DNA from: Marinomonas spartinae
Lineage (GTDB): Bacteria > Pseudomonadota > Gammaproteobacteria > Pseudomonadales > Marinomonadaceae
Direction: 5' to 3'
DNA: 64,000 nucleotides
Assembly (NCBI RefSeq): GCF_016461715.1
Contig: NZ_JAEMUI010000008.1
Span: 1-64,000, forward strand
The notes under the pieces are model-generated. The model was not told the origin of the DNA. It ran no database searches and saw only the letters and a list, made by a program, of their open reading frames with translations. Shown here piece by piece: positions 1 to 6,978 of the stretch. The translations under genes and the position numbers were made by a program. Position 1 is the stretch's first letter. Each line of letters starts with the position of its first letter.

Positions 1-71
1 GTTATCGCTATTTCAAAAAAGAATTGTTAACAGAGACAAGTGAACGAATTTGCGCATTGCGCACACCTGTT

Positions 72-189
72 TGCTTGACGGTCATAGAGGCGTTGAACCA
101 CCTGATCCCATCCCGAACTCAGAAGTGAAAAGCGCCATCGCCGATGGTAGTGTGGGAGATCCCATGTGAGAGTAGGTCGCCGTCAAGCT
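72..189 (+). rRNA. rrf: 5S ribosomal RNA, canonical copy 1
   Basis: The sequence carries the conserved 5S core (CCGAACTCAGAAGTGAAA, then GCCGATGGTAGTGTGGG and GAGAGTAGG). The ends pair as helix I: 73-81 (GCTTGACGG) is fully complementary to 180-188 (CCGTCAAGC). The length of about 118 nt fits bacterial 5S rRNA. The 71 bases before it probably belong to the 23S-5S spacer of an rRNA operon that starts outside the window. The ends are set from helix I and could shift by one or two bases. Confidence 0.95.
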
Positions 190-270
190 TTAAATTAAGA
201 AGTCCTAATCAATAATTAGGCAGTTAAGAATTTGGTTTTATTAGACAGTTGCTAATAAAACAAACCAGTT
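190..270 (+). repeat. Inter-5S spacer with two hairpins, copy A
   Basis: The spacer holds a short hairpin (CCTAAT-caata-ATTAGG) and a second one with arms GTTTTATTAG and CTAATAAAAC around ACAGTTG. An almost identical spacer is found at 424-505, so each unit of 5S plus spacer has been duplicated with a period of about 235 bp. The hairpins may be RNA processing signals, but that is inference. Confidence 0.7.
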
Positions 271-423
271 TTCTTGATGATCATAGATGCATTGAACCAC
301 CTGATAAACGCCACAGACGTTCTCAGAAGTGACTCTCAAATTCGCCGCAGCGCTCGCCATCACCGATGGTAGTGTGGGCTTGGTTGAATTAGAAAGTCAT
401 GTGAGAGTAGGTCGTTATCAAGC
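271..423 (+). pseudogene. Rearranged 5S rRNA-like copy 2
   Basis: The 5' part (TTCTTGATGATCATAGATGC), the CTCAGAAGTG core, the CCGATGGTAGTGTGGG stretch and the 3' part (GTGAGAGTAGGTCGTTATCAAG) are all 5S. Helix I can still pair. Two internal parts are replaced or lengthened. The helix III loop reads AAACGCCACAGACGTT, and about 20 extra bases with TTCGCCGCAGCGCTCGCC follow GTGACTC. The GAGATCC loop becomes GCTTGGTTGAATTAGAAAGT. The copy is about 153 nt instead of 117. It could be a decayed gene or an expressed variant; I cannot tell which. Confidence 0.7.
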
Positions 424-505
424 TTTAAGTTAAGAAGTCCTAATGAGTTATTAGGCAGTTAAGAATTTGGTTTTATTAGACAGTTGCTAGTAAAACAAAC
501 CAGTT
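424..505 (+). repeat. Inter-5S spacer with two hairpins, copy B
   Basis: This is nearly identical to the spacer at 190-270 and has the same two hairpins. In the second, the right arm has one substitution (CTAGTAAAAC). It separates the rearranged 5S copy from the next normal copy and supports tandem duplication of a 5S unit. Confidence 0.7.
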
Positions 506-622
506 TTCTTGATGATCATAGAGGCATTGAACCACCTGATCCCATCCCGAACTCAGAAGTGAAAAGTGCCATCGCCGATGGTAGTGTGGGAGATCCCATG
601 TGAGAGTAGGTCGTTATCAAGA
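506..622 (+). rRNA. rrf: 5S ribosomal RNA, canonical copy 2
   Basis: The core is almost identical to the copy at 72-189. Helix I differs on both sides (CTTGATGA against TTATCAAG instead of CTTGACGG against CCGTCAAG), so pairing is kept through compensatory or wobble changes. That is what a working RNA would show. A strong intrinsic terminator follows directly at 635-668. Confidence 0.92.
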
Positions 623-634
623 TTTAATTAAGAG

Positions 635-668
635 AAACCCTATCCTGCTAAGCAGGGTGGGGTTTTTT
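635..668 (+). terminator. Intrinsic terminator of the rRNA operon
   Basis: The hairpin is AACCC-TA-TCCTGC / GCAGG-GT-GGGTT, followed by TTTTTT. Its place directly after the second canonical 5S gene suggests that it ends the operon. Confidence 0.85.
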
Positions 669-680
669 CGTTATGGGGCA

Positions 681-752
681 TCTCAACCATCGCCGATGGT
701 CGTGTTGGGCTCTCTATAACAGACAAGCATGTGAAAGTAGGTCGTATCAAGA
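681..752 (+). pseudogene. 5S rRNA 3'-half remnant
   Basis: The stretch CCATCGCCGATGGTCGTGTT, then CATGTGAAAGTAGGTCG and TATCAAG, is the 3' half of a 5S gene. The 5' half is missing. Between these blocks the sequence GGGCTCTCTATAACAGACAAG resembles the variant loop of copies 2 and 4, not the normal loop. A terminator-like hairpin follows. Confidence 0.65.
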
Positions 753-763
753 TTTTAAATAGG

Positions 764-798
764 AAGCCCTGATAGCTTATGCTGTTGGGGCTTTTTTT
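764..798 (+). terminator. Intrinsic terminator after the 5S remnant
   Basis: AAGCCCTGATAGC pairs imperfectly with GCTGTTGGGGCTT, followed by a run of seven T. It is the same arrangement as after the second canonical 5S, which suggests that gene and terminator were copied together. Confidence 0.65.
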
Positions 799-856
799 CG
801 TCTACAGAAAATCTAAAAAATAAAAAAGGGGAGTCAACCTCCCTAAAAATTAGACG

Positions 857-928
857 CACCTTGCTATCGTATTCGCTTGCGCCTGTTTCGCAGGCTCAAC
901 GCGTCGGCGCGAATCCAATAGCATGGTG
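857..928. repeat. Imperfect palindromic element with an inner hairpin
   Basis: The outer arms 857-875 (CACCTTGCTATCGTATTCG) and 910-928 match in 15 of 19 positions when one is inverted. Inside lies a perfect hairpin GCCTG-TTTCG-CAGGC. It sits between two 5S-like remnants. It looks like a small non-coding palindromic repeat; no transposase is visible nearby. Confidence 0.5.
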
Positions 929-965
929 ACGATTGATCTGAGTTAATCTTTTCAAAGATAGAGCG

Positions 966-1165
966 TTAGATCAAGGGTTCCATCTCGGAACTCAGAAGTG
1001 ACTCTTTTTTCGCCGTAGGCGCTCGCCATCGCAGATGGTAGTGTGGGCTAGGCTGAATTAGACAGTCATGTGATTGGTTATGTTCCGAAGGAACCAGCCA
1101 AAGACGCCGGAGGCGCTGCGAAGCAGGATAACACATAGCGTTAGATCCGTGAGGTCGTTATCAAG
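966..1165 (+). pseudogene. Rearranged and interrupted 5S rRNA-like copy 4
   Basis: The 5S blocks are CATCTCGGAACTCAGAAGTG, GCAGATGGTAGTGTGGG, CAGTCATGTGA and GGTCGTTATCAAG. As in copy 2, GTGACTC plus a TTCGCCGTAGGCGCTCGCC stretch replaces the normal helix, and a GCTAGGCTGAATTAGACAGT loop replaces GAGATCC. An extra stretch at about 1075-1147 rich in small hairpins (TTCC-GAA-GGAA, CGCC-GGA-GGCG) interrupts the 3' part. The 11-mer AGCGTTAGATC occurs at 962-972 and again at 1137-1147. Terminator-like sequence follows at 1176-1212. Confidence 0.6.
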
Positions 1166-1175
1166 ATTTAATTTG

Positions 1176-1212
1176 AGAAAGTCCTGATCAGAAATGGTCG
1201 GGGCTTTTTTAC
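1176..1212 (+). terminator. Intrinsic terminator after 5S-like copy 4
   Basis: GAAAGTCCTGATCAG and the following GGTCGGGGCTTTTTT form an imperfect GC stem followed by T residues. It has the same position relative to the 5S-like copy as the terminators at 635 and 764. Confidence 0.55.
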
Positions 1213-1237
1213 GTATCAAGAAACGTTTAAACCATCA

Positions 1238-1262
1238 GTCGCGTTGAACCAGCTGATCCTAT
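1238..1262 (+). pseudogene. Short 5S 5'-end fragment
   Basis: GCGTTGAACCAGCTGATCCTA differs from the canonical 5S stretch GCGTTGAACCACCTGATCCCA in only two bases. The rest up to the next gene at 1367 is not recognisably 5S apart from CTCATGGTGAG, so this is a minimal remnant at best. Confidence 0.4.
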
Positions 1263-1366
1263 GGTACCCTCCCACTTGATATGTCATGGCGCTGGCTTTA
1301 CGCTAATCGGTAAAGTCTGAGGCGAGTTCTCATGGTGAGTTATTATGCAGATAGGATCGGAGGAGT

Positions 1367-2053
1367 ATGGAAAAGTTAGCAGATGGCATATGGATATTTA
1401 ATGGTGACTCTGTTCAATTCTTAGGGCTGCCATTTTCCACTCGGATGACAGTGGTTCGATTAACGAGCGGTGAGCTTTGGGTTCATAGCCCTATTAAATT
1501 ATCGGACTCAATCAAAGCGCAACTCGACGGTTTAGGTCGCGTTAAATACTTGATTGCCCCTAATCATCTACATCACCTCTTCTTACCTGAATGGATCGCG
1601 TTTTATCCAAATGCTGAAGTCTATGGTACAAACGAGGTGATCAAAAAACGTCGTGATATTTCCTTCCATGGCTCTCTTAATACTATTCAAGATTGGGCTT
1701 GGGGATCGGATATTGAGCAAGAGTTGTTTTCTGGGTCTCCTTTAATGGAGGAGTGTGTGTTTTACCACACAGGCTCAGGCACGTTAATTGTCACTGATTT
1801 GGTCGAAAACTTTTCAGGTAAGGACTTTACTTATTGGCAAAGGGGGATTGCTAAATGTGTTGGTATTCTTGCCCCTAATGGGAAAACTCCTTTAGATTGG
1901 CGTTTAAGCTTTATATTTGGTAAGTCTGATGCTCGTAAACACTTCAAGCGGTTATTCGATTGGTGTCCAAAAATATTGGTCATGTCTCATGGTGAGATTG
2001 TTAGGGAGAATGCCGACCAATTTTTAGCTGAGTCGTTCAAATGGCTGAGGTGA
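1367..2053 (+). CDS. DUF4336 family protein (metallo-hydrolase-like)
   Basis: The 228-residue protein begins LADGIWIFNGDSVQFLGLPF, which matches the start of the DUF4336 family. That family is thought to be related to the metallo-beta-lactamase fold. An APNHLHHLFLPEW motif at residues 64-76, with H67, H69 and H70, is in the place of the metal-binding HxHxDH motif but lacks its aspartate, so catalysis is uncertain. No signal peptide is seen and the protein is probably cytoplasmic. The start is supported by a GGAGGAG ribosome site at 1359-1365, unusually close to the ATG. It stands alone between the 5S remnants and the converging fbp gene. Its function is unknown. Confidence 0.8.
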   Translation: MEKLADGIWIFNGDSVQFLGLPFSTRMTVVRLTSGELWVHSPIKLSDSIKAQLDGLGRVKYLIAPNHLHHLFLPEWIAFYPNAEVYGTNEVIKKRRDISFHGSLNTIQDWAWGSDIEQELFSGSPLMEECVFYHTGSGTLIVTDLVENFSGKDFTYWQRGIAKCVGILAPNGKTPLDWRLSFIFGKSDARKHFKRLFDWCPKILVMSHGEIVRENADQFLAESFKWLR

Positions 2054-2096
2054 AGTAGGCTTAGTTTTATCTGATGTTGATTTTCTATCCTTAATA

Positions 2097-2121
2097 AAAA
2101 AGACGCTCCTCGGCGTCTTTT
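2097..2121. terminator. Bidirectional terminator between DUF4336 gene and fbp
   Basis: AAAAGACGC-TCCTCG-GCGTCTTTT is a perfect stem flanked by A and T runs, so it can act on both strands. It lies between two converging genes. Confidence 0.85.
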
Positions 2122-2178
2122 CCAATCTAAATAAACCCATCCACAGTGAGCCTAAAAGCATCCATTATTTCTGATCTG

Positions 2179-3138
2179 TTAATAACTTAGGCACTTATCC
2201 ACTTCGTTTGCAGCGCCTAAGATGACAGCGACGCGCTGGTGAATGGCTTCTGGTTGGATGTCTAGAATCCGCTGTGTATGGGTGTGGGCTTTACCACCAG
2301 CTTGCTCTAGCAGCATGGCCATTGGGTTGGCTTCGTACATTAGGCGTAGTTTGCCAGGTTTGCTTGGGTCTTTGTTGTCCCATGGGTAGATAAAGATACC
2401 ACCACGGCATAAGATGCGGTGTACATCGCCGACCATAGCGGCTACCCAGCGCATATTGAAGTCTTTGTTTCTACTGCCATTTTTTCCAGCGACAAGATCG
2501 TTCACGTAGTTTTGCATGCTGTCTGCCCAGAAGCGTTGGTTGGACATGTTGATAGCAAATTCTTGGGTGTCTTGGGCGACTTGTACGTTTTCTCTGGTGA
2601 GTAAAAAGGTATGAGTATCAGGGTCGAGGGTAAACATATTGACGCCCTTCCCAGTCGTTAGTACCAGCATGCTGGATGGGCCATAGAGGACATAGCCAGC
2701 GGCCACTTGTTCTTTGCCTTGGATCAAAAAGTCTTGTTCTGTCGCAGGGTTATCCCCAGTTTGGCGGTAGAGGGAAAAAATGGTACCGACCATGGCGTTG
2801 ATGTCGATATTAGATGAGCCATCGAGTGGGTCAAAGGCGATTAGGTATTCGCCATTGGTATTAGCGGGTACTATGTCGTCTTCTTCTTCAGAGGCAATGG
2901 CGCGCACTGCGGGACAGGCTAACAGGGCGTCTTTTAACATGTTGTTGGAAATGACATCCAGTTTCTTCTGCTCTTCACCTTGAACGTTTTCATTGCCAGC
3001 CATGCCTAAAATGCCAGCAAGAGAGCCTTTTTTGAGAGCGTTGGAAATATCGACACAGGTGTTCACGGTGACGTTCAATACAGATTGTAACGACTCAGGG
3101 GTGGCGCTGGCTGCTAAAACTTGAGATAGGTTTTGCAT
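2179..3138 (-). CDS. fbp: Fructose-1,6-bisphosphatase, class I
   Basis: This gluconeogenic enzyme removes the 1-phosphate of fructose 1,6-bisphosphate in the cytoplasm. The metal and substrate motif [10 protein letters not shown] is at residues 103-112, and an acidic SEEED stretch is at 83-87, as in class I enzymes. The length of 319 aa is slightly below the usual 330 or so. The gene is divergent from the zntB-like gene and convergent with the DUF4336 gene, so it is monocistronic. An AAGGA-like ribosome site lies a few bases before the ATG at 3138. Nothing is unusual; identification is secure. Confidence 0.95.
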   Translation of the reverse strand: MQNLSQVLAASATPESLQSVLNVTVNTCVDISNALKKGSLAGILGMAGNENVQGEEQKKLDVISNNMLKDALLACPAVRAIASEEEDDIVPANTNGEYLIAFDPLDGSSNIDINAMVGTIFSLYRQTGDNPATEQDFLIQGKEQVAAGYVLYGPSSMLVLTTGKGVNMFTLDPDTHTFLLTRENVQVAQDTQEFAINMSNQRFWADSMQNYVNDLVAGKNGSRNKDFNMRWVAAMVGDVHRILCRGGIFIYPWDNKDPSKPGKLRLMYEANPMAMLLEQAGGKAHTHTQRILDIQPEAIHQRVAVILGAANEVDKCLSY

Positions 3139-3301
3139 GGTCTGCTTTTCCTTGTTTTTAGAGAATGTAGAAATTATGCCATTGCCTGAGGGAGGTGTCA
3201 GCCAAGTGATGAGTTGTCGGTAAAATAATTGTCCATGGCTTAGTATTTCGACTAGGCTATCTCGACTAGGTTACGGTGAAAGAATCGTTTAAGGAAACGT
3301 T

Positions 3302-4270
3302 ATGTCTGAGTTTGTTTTGTATAATCTAGAGTTAGATGGTTCTGGTGGAGCAAAGGTATTAGAAGCAAGTGATCTTCCGGTTACGCTGCCGCAAGAAGGG
3401 AGCCGTTGGATACATGTGGACAGAAGCGATGATATGGCACAAGAATGGTTCGCTTCGTTGCCTGATGTGCCATATAGCTTGGTAGAAGCCTTGTTTGCGG
3501 ATGAAACTCGGCCACGTTTGGTGAAAATGGGGACGGGGATCTTATTAACGCTTAGAGGTGTTAATCTCAACCCCGGTTCTGATCCGTCCGATATGGTGTC
3601 TTTGCGCCTCTGGGTTACACCACACTTTATTATTTCGGTTCGAAAACGCCGCTTACTATCGGTTCAAGATGTGATCGAGAACTTGGAGAATAATGAAGGG
3701 CCAGTGAGTACAGCAGACTTAGTGTCGACGTTAACACATACCTTGATTAGCCGCATGGCGTCGGTGATTGATGGTCTTGAAGATGAGCTGGATGATTTAG
3801 AAGAAAATATGAGTCAGCGCATTGAAGCCGACCAGCGTGGTGAGTTGGTACAACGACGTTTGGAGTCGATTCGTTTACGGCGCTTTCTTGTTCCGCAAAA
3901 GGAAGCCATCCACAAGTTGATAGTGGAATTCCAGACATGGATGACAAGAGATCAGCTGGTTCAGGTGCAAGAGGCGGCCAACGAACTGACACGTTATGTT
4001 GAGGCGTTAGATTCATTGCGTGAACGCTGTATTTTGATGCAAGAAGAGTTCGTGAATGCGCAATCTGAGAAGATGAATGCTCGGATGTATGTTCTGTCCA
4101 TATTGTCAGGCATTTTTATGCCTTTAGGGTTTCTAACTGGGTTATTTGGTATCAATATCGGCGGTATGCCTGGCACAAATAATAGCGCCGCTTTTTGGAT
4201 TTTTTGTGGTGCGTTGGCGCTGTTAGGCACCACTCAATTTCTGGTTATGCGTAAGAGTCGCTGGTTCTAG
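3302..4270 (+). CDS. zntB: Zinc transporter ZntB-like (CorA superfamily)
   Basis: This is an inner-membrane divalent cation transporter of 322 aa. The N-terminal two thirds are a soluble helical domain with a long acidic coiled coil (DGLEDELDDLEENM around residues 160-173). Two C-terminal membrane helices follow, and the signature between them reads GIN at 283-285 in LFGINIGGMPG. The motif ending NIGGMPG is typical of ZntB, whereas CorA has YGMNF. ZntB is known to carry zinc; here the substrate is inferred. An AAGGAAA ribosome site precedes the ATG. It is a single gene followed by a terminator. Confidence 0.88.
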   Translation: MSEFVLYNLELDGSGGAKVLEASDLPVTLPQEGSRWIHVDRSDDMAQEWFASLPDVPYSLVEALFADETRPRLVKMGTGILLTLRGVNLNPGSDPSDMVSLRLWVTPHFIISVRKRRLLSVQDVIENLENNEGPVSTADLVSTLTHTLISRMASVIDGLEDELDDLEENMSQRIEADQRGELVQRRLESIRLRRFLVPQKEAIHKLIVEFQTWMTRDQLVQVQEAANELTRYVEALDSLRERCILMQEEFVNAQSEKMNARMYVLSILSGIFMPLGFLTGLFGINIGGMPGTNNSAAFWIFCGALALLGTTQFLVMRKSRWF

Positions 4271-4295
4271 ACGAGGTAAGCTCGTTGAAATAGAT

Positions 4296-4326
4296 CAAAG
4301 CCTTTGATAGAGAATCTAAGGCTTTG
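4296..4326. terminator. Terminator between zntB and rpiA
   Basis: CAAAGCCTT and AAGGCTTTG form a 9-bp stem around a 13-base loop, between converging genes. A T-rich stretch follows on the plus strand. Confidence 0.7.
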
Positions 4327-4332
4327 TCTGAT

Positions 4333-5004
4333 TTATTTTTCCAGGGTTTTGATGCCGTCTTTGGTACCTAATAACAATACGTCAGCCGGGCGGGCGGCAA
4401 ATAAACCATTGGTCACCACGCCTACGATGTTGTTGATGCTTTTCTCAAGCGCCACGGGGTCAAGAATGTCGAGGTTGTAGACATCTAAAATCTGATTGCC
4501 GTTATCGGTAATGACATTTTCACGATAAACAGGCGTGCCTCCCAGTTTGACCAGTTCTCGAGCCACATGACCGCGTGCCATTGGAATCACTTCAATTGGC
4601 AGCGGGAAGGCTCCCAACACATCCACTAATTTTGACTCATCCGCGATGCAGACGAATAGATCACTACAGGCGGCCACGATTTTTTCACGGGTAAGCGCTG
4701 CGCCACCGCCTTTGATCAGGTTTAAATGATGGTCTGACTCATCGGCACCATCGATGTAAACACGCACTTCGTTGACGGCATTGAGGCTGTAAACAGGAAT
4801 ACCATGGCCTTTTAGACGCAACGTCGAGGCTTCAGAACTGGCGACGGTGCCATCAAAACGATGTTTGTGCTTGGCCAATTCATCAATAAACAGATTGGCG
4901 GTGGAGCCTGTGCCGACGCCGACAATGGTATCGGCCTTTAGCATAGGGAGAATGTACTCGATTGCCGCTTCGGCGACGGCTTGCTTTAATTCATCTTGCG
5001 TCAT
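4333..5004 (-). CDS. rpiA: Ribose-5-phosphate isomerase A
   Basis: This enzyme interconverts ribose 5-phosphate and ribulose 5-phosphate in the pentose phosphate pathway. The 223 aa begin [10 protein letters not shown], like the E. coli enzyme. The phosphate loop GTGSTAN is at 31-37. D85, D88 (in IDGADESD), K98 (in IKGGGAA) and E107 keep the spacing of the E. coli active-site residues D81, D84, K94 and E103. The ribosome site is weak. It is divergent from ilvA across 331 bases that show no other gene. Confidence 0.95.
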   Translation of the reverse strand: MTQDELKQAVAEAAIEYILPMLKADTIVGVGTGSTANLFIDELAKHKHRFDGTVASSEASTLRLKGHGIPVYSLNAVNEVRVYIDGADESDHHLNLIKGGGAALTREKIVAACSDLFVCIADESKLVDVLGAFPLPIEVIPMARGHVARELVKLGGTPVYRENVITDNGNQILDVYNLDILDPVALEKSINNIVGVVTNGLFAARPADVLLLGTKDGIKTLEK

Positions 5005-5335
5005 GGGACGTTTCGCCTTTTCTTTTATTATAGAGATAAGCGTGTTTTGCTCTTGCCACGTGTGAGGTGGTGCAAAGAACGCCTGATTTTGGGAGCATTA
5101 TTATGACAAATAAGCCTCCTCTGATGGTGGGCGTATTATAAGCGCTTCAGATGCCTATTGTTAGTCTCGTATTTGCCGATTTTATGCGCTTTTGATGACG
5201 CGCAAAGGGAGATCGACCTTTGCGTGAAGTGAGCCAAAAGAGTATATTTCCTACTCAGTTTTTTGACTCGCAGCGACAGCGTAGGCGTCACCAAGGATGT
5301 TGCGTTGTCGATTTATTTTTCATTTAGGACACACT

Positions 5336-6844
5336 ATGCCTCATACCATGATCAAAAAGATTCTACAGGCGCGCGTTTATGACGTTGCCGTGGAAACACC
5401 ACTGTCTCGTGCTAATCAATTATCGACTCGATTAGGCAATGAGATTATTTTGAAGCGAGAAGATTTGCAGCCAGTTTTCTCTTTCAAGATTCGTGGGGCA
5501 TACAACAAAATTTGTCAGTTAACACCCGAAGAACGTGCCCGTGGCGTGATTGCTGCCTCGGCGGGTAATCACGCACAGGGATTGGCTTTGGCGGCCAAAA
5601 AGCTTGGTATTCAAGCGACAATTGTCATGCCTGCGACGACGCCAGAAGTCAAAGTCACAGCGGTGCGTAACCATGGTGCCGAAGTAGTGTTATTCGGTGA
5701 TGCGTTTGATGAAGCGTCTGCCAGATCTCGCGAAATTATGGATGAGACGGGTCAAGTCTATGTGCACCCCTTCGATGATCTTGACACCATCGCGGGTCAA
5801 GGAACCATTGGCATGGAGATCTTGCACCAACATGAAGGCAATATTGACGCGATTTTTGTGCCCGTTGGTGGTGGTGGCTTAATTGCAGGGATTTCTGCTT
5901 ATATCAAATATCTTCGTCCAGAGGTCAAAATTATTGGCGTTGAGCCAGAAGATGCTGCTTGCCTAAAAATCGCCTTGGAAAAAGGCGAGCCCACTCGCTT
6001 GGCTACTGTGGGGATTTTTGCGGAAGGGGTGGCCGTGGCTGAAATTGGGAAAAACACCTTTGCCATTGCCAAAGATACGGTGGACGAAGTGATAACTGTG
6101 ACCACAGATGAAATGTGTGCGGCGATCAAAGACATCTATGATGATACGCGTTCTATCACCGAGCCGGCCGGTGCATGTGCGCTTGCTGGTTTGAAAAAGT
6201 ATATTGAGCGTGAAGGGGCGAAAGGACAAACGCTGATTGCGATCAACAGCGGGGCCAATGTGAACTTTGACCGTTTGCGCCATGTGTCGGAACGCGCTGA
6301 GTTGGGGGAAAAACGTGAAGCCATCATTGCGGTTAAGATCCCTGAAAAGCCCGGCAGTTTTAAAGATTTCTGTCAGGCGCTAGTAGGACGCAATATTACC
6401 GAATTCAATTACCGCTACGGTGATGATAACCAAGCGGTGATTTTTGTGGGGGTGGCGTTGGGTGGCAGTCCACATAGCCGCAAAGAATTATTGGCCGATT
6501 TGAAAGGCTATGAAATCATCGATTTGACCGACGATGAAACCACCAAAGTGCATGTTCGCCACATGATTGGTGGGCACCTGCACAGTGATAAGGGCGAATT
6601 GATCTACAGTTTTGAGTTCCCAGAGCGTCCTGGTGCGTTGTTGAAATTCCTCAATACGCTGGGCGGTCATTGGAATATTTCTATGTTCCATTATCGAAAC
6701 CATGGGGATGCCTATGGTCGTGTGTTGGTGGGACTACAAGCCGTCGGTGAGGAAACCGATGTGACCCGTTATTTAGACGAGTTGGGTTATCCTTACCAAG
6801 ATGAGAATGACAACCCTGCTTGTAAGCTGTTTTTCGCTAACTAG
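5336..6844 (+). CDS. ilvA: Threonine ammonia-lyase (biosynthetic threonine deaminase)
   Basis: This PLP enzyme converts threonine to 2-oxobutyrate, the first step to isoleucine. The start is placed at the ATG at 5336, with AGGA six bases upstream; an upstream in-frame ATG at 5297 would add 13 residues with no family similarity. The protein is then 502 aa. The PLP lysine is K51 in FSFKIRGAY, SAGNHAQG binds substrate, and the glycine loop GGGGLIAG binds the cofactor phosphate. The last 170 or so residues form two ACT-like domains (VKIPEKPGSF and YSFEFPERPGAL) that bind isoleucine or valine for feedback control. No leader-peptide attenuator was recognised upstream. Confidence 0.95.
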   Translation: MPHTMIKKILQARVYDVAVETPLSRANQLSTRLGNEIILKREDLQPVFSFKIRGAYNKICQLTPEERARGVIAASAGNHAQGLALAAKKLGIQATIVMPATTPEVKVTAVRNHGAEVVLFGDAFDEASARSREIMDETGQVYVHPFDDLDTIAGQGTIGMEILHQHEGNIDAIFVPVGGGGLIAGISAYIKYLRPEVKIIGVEPEDAACLKIALEKGEPTRLATVGIFAEGVAVAEIGKNTFAIAKDTVDEVITVTTDEMCAAIKDIYDDTRSITEPAGACALAGLKKYIEREGAKGQTLIAINSGANVNFDRLRHVSERAELGEKREAIIAVKIPEKPGSFKDFCQALVGRNITEFNYRYGDDNQAVIFVGVALGGSPHSRKELLADLKGYEIIDLTDDETTKVHVRHMIGGHLHSDKGELIYSFEFPERPGALLKFLNTLGGHWNISMFHYRNHGDAYGRVLVGLQAVGEETDVTRYLDELGYPYQDENDNPACKLFFAN

Positions 6845-6882
6845 GCAAAAATCGGTTATTATTAAGCTAATTTTATAACATG

Positions 6883-6926
6883 CCACACAACCCGTGTTTT
6901 GCCAGAGCAAAACACGGGTTGTGTGG
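6883..6926. repeat. Perfect 19-bp inverted repeat between ilvA and argS
   Basis: Positions 6883-6901 and 6908-6926 are perfectly complementary over 19 bp, with a six-base loop CCAGAG. No T run follows on either strand, so a classical terminator is not evident. It lies 53 bases before argS and may end ilvA transcription or act on the argS leader. Confidence 0.8.
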
Positions 6927-6978
6927 TTCTGATTCGGCACAAAATGTTGTGCATTAAGTCGAGCATTAAAGGTTTCCT

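Noticed and set aside
3302..4270. CorA magnesium transporter as the name for this gene
   Set aside because: The motif reads GIN followed by IGGMPG, which is typical of ZntB, and not YGMNF of CorA.
5297..5335. Upstream start of ilvA
   Set aside because: The 13 added residues do not match the family, and the ribosome site fits the ATG at 5336.
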